Below are positions 5,938-7,166 of a stretch of 7,166 nucleotides of DNA, in pieces (position 1 is the first letter of the stretch; each line of letters opens with the position of its first letter). The stretch is from an uncultured Rhodoluna sp. (GTDB lineage: Bacteria; Actinomycetota; Actinomycetes; Actinomycetales; Microbacteriaceae): contig CALDKR010000232.1 in the NCBI GenBank assembly GCA_937898095.1, forward strand, positions 1 to 7,166, in the 5' to 3' direction. The translations under genes and the position numbers were made by a program. Under the pieces are notes generated by a model. The model was not told where the DNA came from, did no database searches, and worked only from the letters and a program-made list of their open reading frames with translations.

Positions 5938-7026
5938 CTAGTGGCGAGGGCGCAGCGTCGCCACCATCGGGCAAACAAACGGATCAACGTTGTTGCTCAG
6001 GCCAACTTTGCTCAGGTATTTAATAATCACGACATAGCTAGCAATCAGATTCATCTCGATCAGCGGAATGTCGTTTGCTCGGCAAAATTCACCCACAATT
6101 GCGTGTGCCTTGCGAAGGTTTGGTCGGGCCATCGAAGGAAACAGGTGATGCTCAACCTGATAGTTCAAGCCACCCATCAGATTGTCTTTCAGCCAGCTGC
6201 CGCGAATGTTGCGGCTGGTCAGAACCTGGCGAGAAAAGAAATCAAGCTTTGCATCTTTTGGCACCAAAGGCATGCCCTTGTGATTCGGCGCAAAAGCTGC
6301 GCCCATGAAGAATCCGAAAATCATCATCTGAAAAACCCACAGGGCAATCGCCCACAGCCAGCCAAAAATCAAGCCCATTGCCACGTATGGCGCGGCTTGG
6401 CGAATGGCCATTAGGCCGAATTCTAGAAGTCGAGTTTTTAGAGGTTTGTCTTTTCGCGCTAGCCCAGCAAAAGAGTCAAGCAGAAGATCGAAACCGGTCA
6501 GGAAAAGCAGAAATGGAAATAGGTAGCCTTGGCGCTCACTGAGCCACTTTTCGAGTCCTTTTTTAGAATCGCGTGATTCTGGTGTGAAACTTAGGATGCG
6601 AATTGCGATGTCTGGATCTGCATCGATTTGGTTAGGCACTTTGTGGTGCTTGTTGTGCTTTTTCATCCAAAAGCCATAGCTCAATCCCGCGAAAAGGTTG
6701 GCAAGAATAAGGCCCAACCAGTCATTGGCCTTATTGCTCTGAAAAATTTGGCGGTGGGCTGCTTCGTGAGCGATAAATCCATACTGCGCACTCATGATTC
6801 CAAGCAGCCCTGCGGCTAAAAAGCCCATCAGAATCCAGGCGCCGTGGCTTTGTGCAGCAATGCCAACAAAGGCAGCGCCGGTCCAGAGACCGCCAGCGAT
6901 TAGCGATATGACGGCAAGGCGAATCAGATAAAAGCTCGGCTTCTTTTTGAGCAGCCCGGCCGCCTTGACTTGCTCGAGCACTGCATTGAAGTTTGAGACC
7001 GATTTAACGGCGCCGATTACGGTCAT
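5938..7026 (-). CDS. Membrane acyl-lipid fatty acid desaturase (front-end/Delta6-like)
   Basis: This di-iron membrane enzyme would introduce a cis double bond into fatty acyl chains of membrane lipids or acyl-CoA, using oxygen and an electron donor. The 362-residue product has the three histidine boxes: HEAAH at 87-91, HNKHH at 124-128 and QVEHH at 290-294. Glutamine in place of the first histidine of box 3 is typical of front-end (Delta5/Delta6, linoleoyl-CoA desaturase-like) enzymes. There are hydrophobic pairs at about 32-82 and 208-245, with shorter ones at about 103-119 and 168-190. Unlike eukaryotic front-end desaturases it lacks a fused cytochrome b5 domain, so a separate ferredoxin or reductase is needed. 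The start at 7026 (MTVIGAVKSVSNF) has no good Shine-Dalgarno sequence; the next in-frame Met is at residue 67, too far in to be the start. It follows ychF by 81 bp and precedes the SRPBCC gene. Regiospecificity cannot be read from sequence alone. Confidence 0.9.
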   Translation of the reverse strand: MTVIGAVKSVSNFNAVLEQVKAAGLLKKKPSFYLIRLAVISLIAGGLWTGAAFVGIAAQSHGAWILMGFLAAGLLGIMSAQYGFIAHEAAHRQIFQSNKANDWLGLILANLFAGLSYGFWMKKHNKHHKVPNQIDADPDIAIRILSFTPESRDSKKGLEKWLSERQGYLFPFLLFLTGFDLLLDSFAGLARKDKPLKTRLLEFGLMAIRQAAPYVAMGLIFGWLWAIALWVFQMMIFGFFMGAAFAPNHKGMPLVPKDAKLDFFSRQVLTSRNIRGSWLKDNLMGGLNYQVEHHLFPSMARPNLRKAHAIVGEFCRANDIPLIEMNLIASYVVIIKYLSKVGLSNNVDPFVCPMVATLRPRH

Positions 7027-7081
7027 GTGCCAACTGTATGCCCTGAATTACAAACGTTGCTTACGCTGATAGCGGATTGAC

Positions 7082-7103
7082 AGAAAAAGCGGCAATAGGC
7101 GCT
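7082..7103 (-). terminator. Weak candidate rho-independent terminator after ychF
   Basis: On the minus strand AGCG...CGCT forms a 4-bp stem, followed after a C-C mismatch by one more pair and a short loop. It is followed directly by TTTTTCT. It lies about five bases after the ychF stop. The T-run is good but the stem is short, so termination may be partial. Confidence 0.35.
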
Positions 7104-7107
7104 AAAT

Positions 7108-7166
7108 CTAGACGTTAAAGCGGAACTCGACCACGTCGCCATCTTGCATGACGTAGTCCTTGCCTT
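7108..7166 (-). CDS. ychF: YchF/OLA1-type redox-regulated ATPase, last 18 codons only
   Basis: Only the C-terminus is in the window, reading GKDYVMQDGDVVEFRFNV and then TAG. This matches the strongly conserved end of the TGS domain in YchF (Obg-family P-loop protein that prefers ATP and binds ribosomes). The sequence is short, but the KDYVxxDGDVxxFxFNV ending is distinctive. The G domain with its nucleotide motifs lies beyond the right edge. It points the same way as all other genes here and is followed by a weak terminator, so the desaturase probably has its own promoter or is reached by read-through. Confidence 0.85.
   Translation of the reverse strand, partial: GKDYVMQDGDVVEFRFNV

Noticed and set aside
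5941..6414. A 157-codon open frame on the plus strand opposite the desaturase.
   Set aside because: It is the antisense shadow of the desaturase gene, whose frame carries three histidine boxes. The plus-strand translation has no recognisable domain and an odd His/Asn/Gln-rich composition.
7027..7107. A possible -35/-10 pair for the desaturase (TTGCCG, 18-bp spacer, TATCAG on the minus strand).
   Set aside because: The boxes are weak, the spacing is not ideal, and the -35 overlaps the candidate ychF terminator. It is not enough to annotate a promoter, though one is expected in this gap.

Overview
The window is a fully minus-strand, gene-dense stretch of a bacterial chromosome. Gene content and protein sequence point to an actinobacterium. 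By eye the base composition is close to half G+C, low for that phylum. This fits the small-genome freshwater actinobacteria (Microbacteriaceae 'Luna' type or relatives), but that placement is inference. I know the order iolC - Cgl0159-type aldolase - iolA - iolB - iolD from the Corynebacterium glutamicum myo-inositol cluster, and it is reproduced here exactly.

Layout in transcription order (right to left). At 7166-7108 lie the last codons of the ychF GTPase/ATPase gene, followed by a weak hairpin with a T-run. Next come a three-histidine-box membrane fatty acid desaturase (7026-5938), an AHSA1/SRPBCC-domain protein (5888-5421) and a four-helix DUF1761 membrane protein (5386-4949), separated by short gaps of 34-49 bp. 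A 145-bp intergenic region (4804-4948) then holds a candidate promoter and two abutting inverted repeats. One of these contains a perfect match to the C. glutamicum IolR consensus. After it comes the inositol catabolic operon: iolC (4803-3847), aldolase (3847-2972), iolA (2957-1461), iolB (1442-549) and iolD (503 to past the left edge). The iol genes are 14-45 bp apart or overlap by one base.

How the genes work together. IolD opens the ring of trihydroxycyclohexane-1,2-dione to 5-deoxy-glucuronate, and IolB isomerises that to 2-deoxy-5-keto-gluconate. IolC phosphorylates this product. The aldolase most likely splits the phosphate into dihydroxyacetone phosphate and malonate semialdehyde, and IolA oxidatively decarboxylates the latter to acetyl-CoA. 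The first two steps (IolG, IolE) and a transporter are not in the window; iolE and iolG would be expected beyond the left edge.

I found no mobile element, CRISPR array, tRNA, rRNA or phage gene, and no clearly new system. The points most worth a second look are the aldolase, which stands in for the unrelated IolJ, and the compact operator region in front of iolC. No gene-free stretch exceeds 150 bp.
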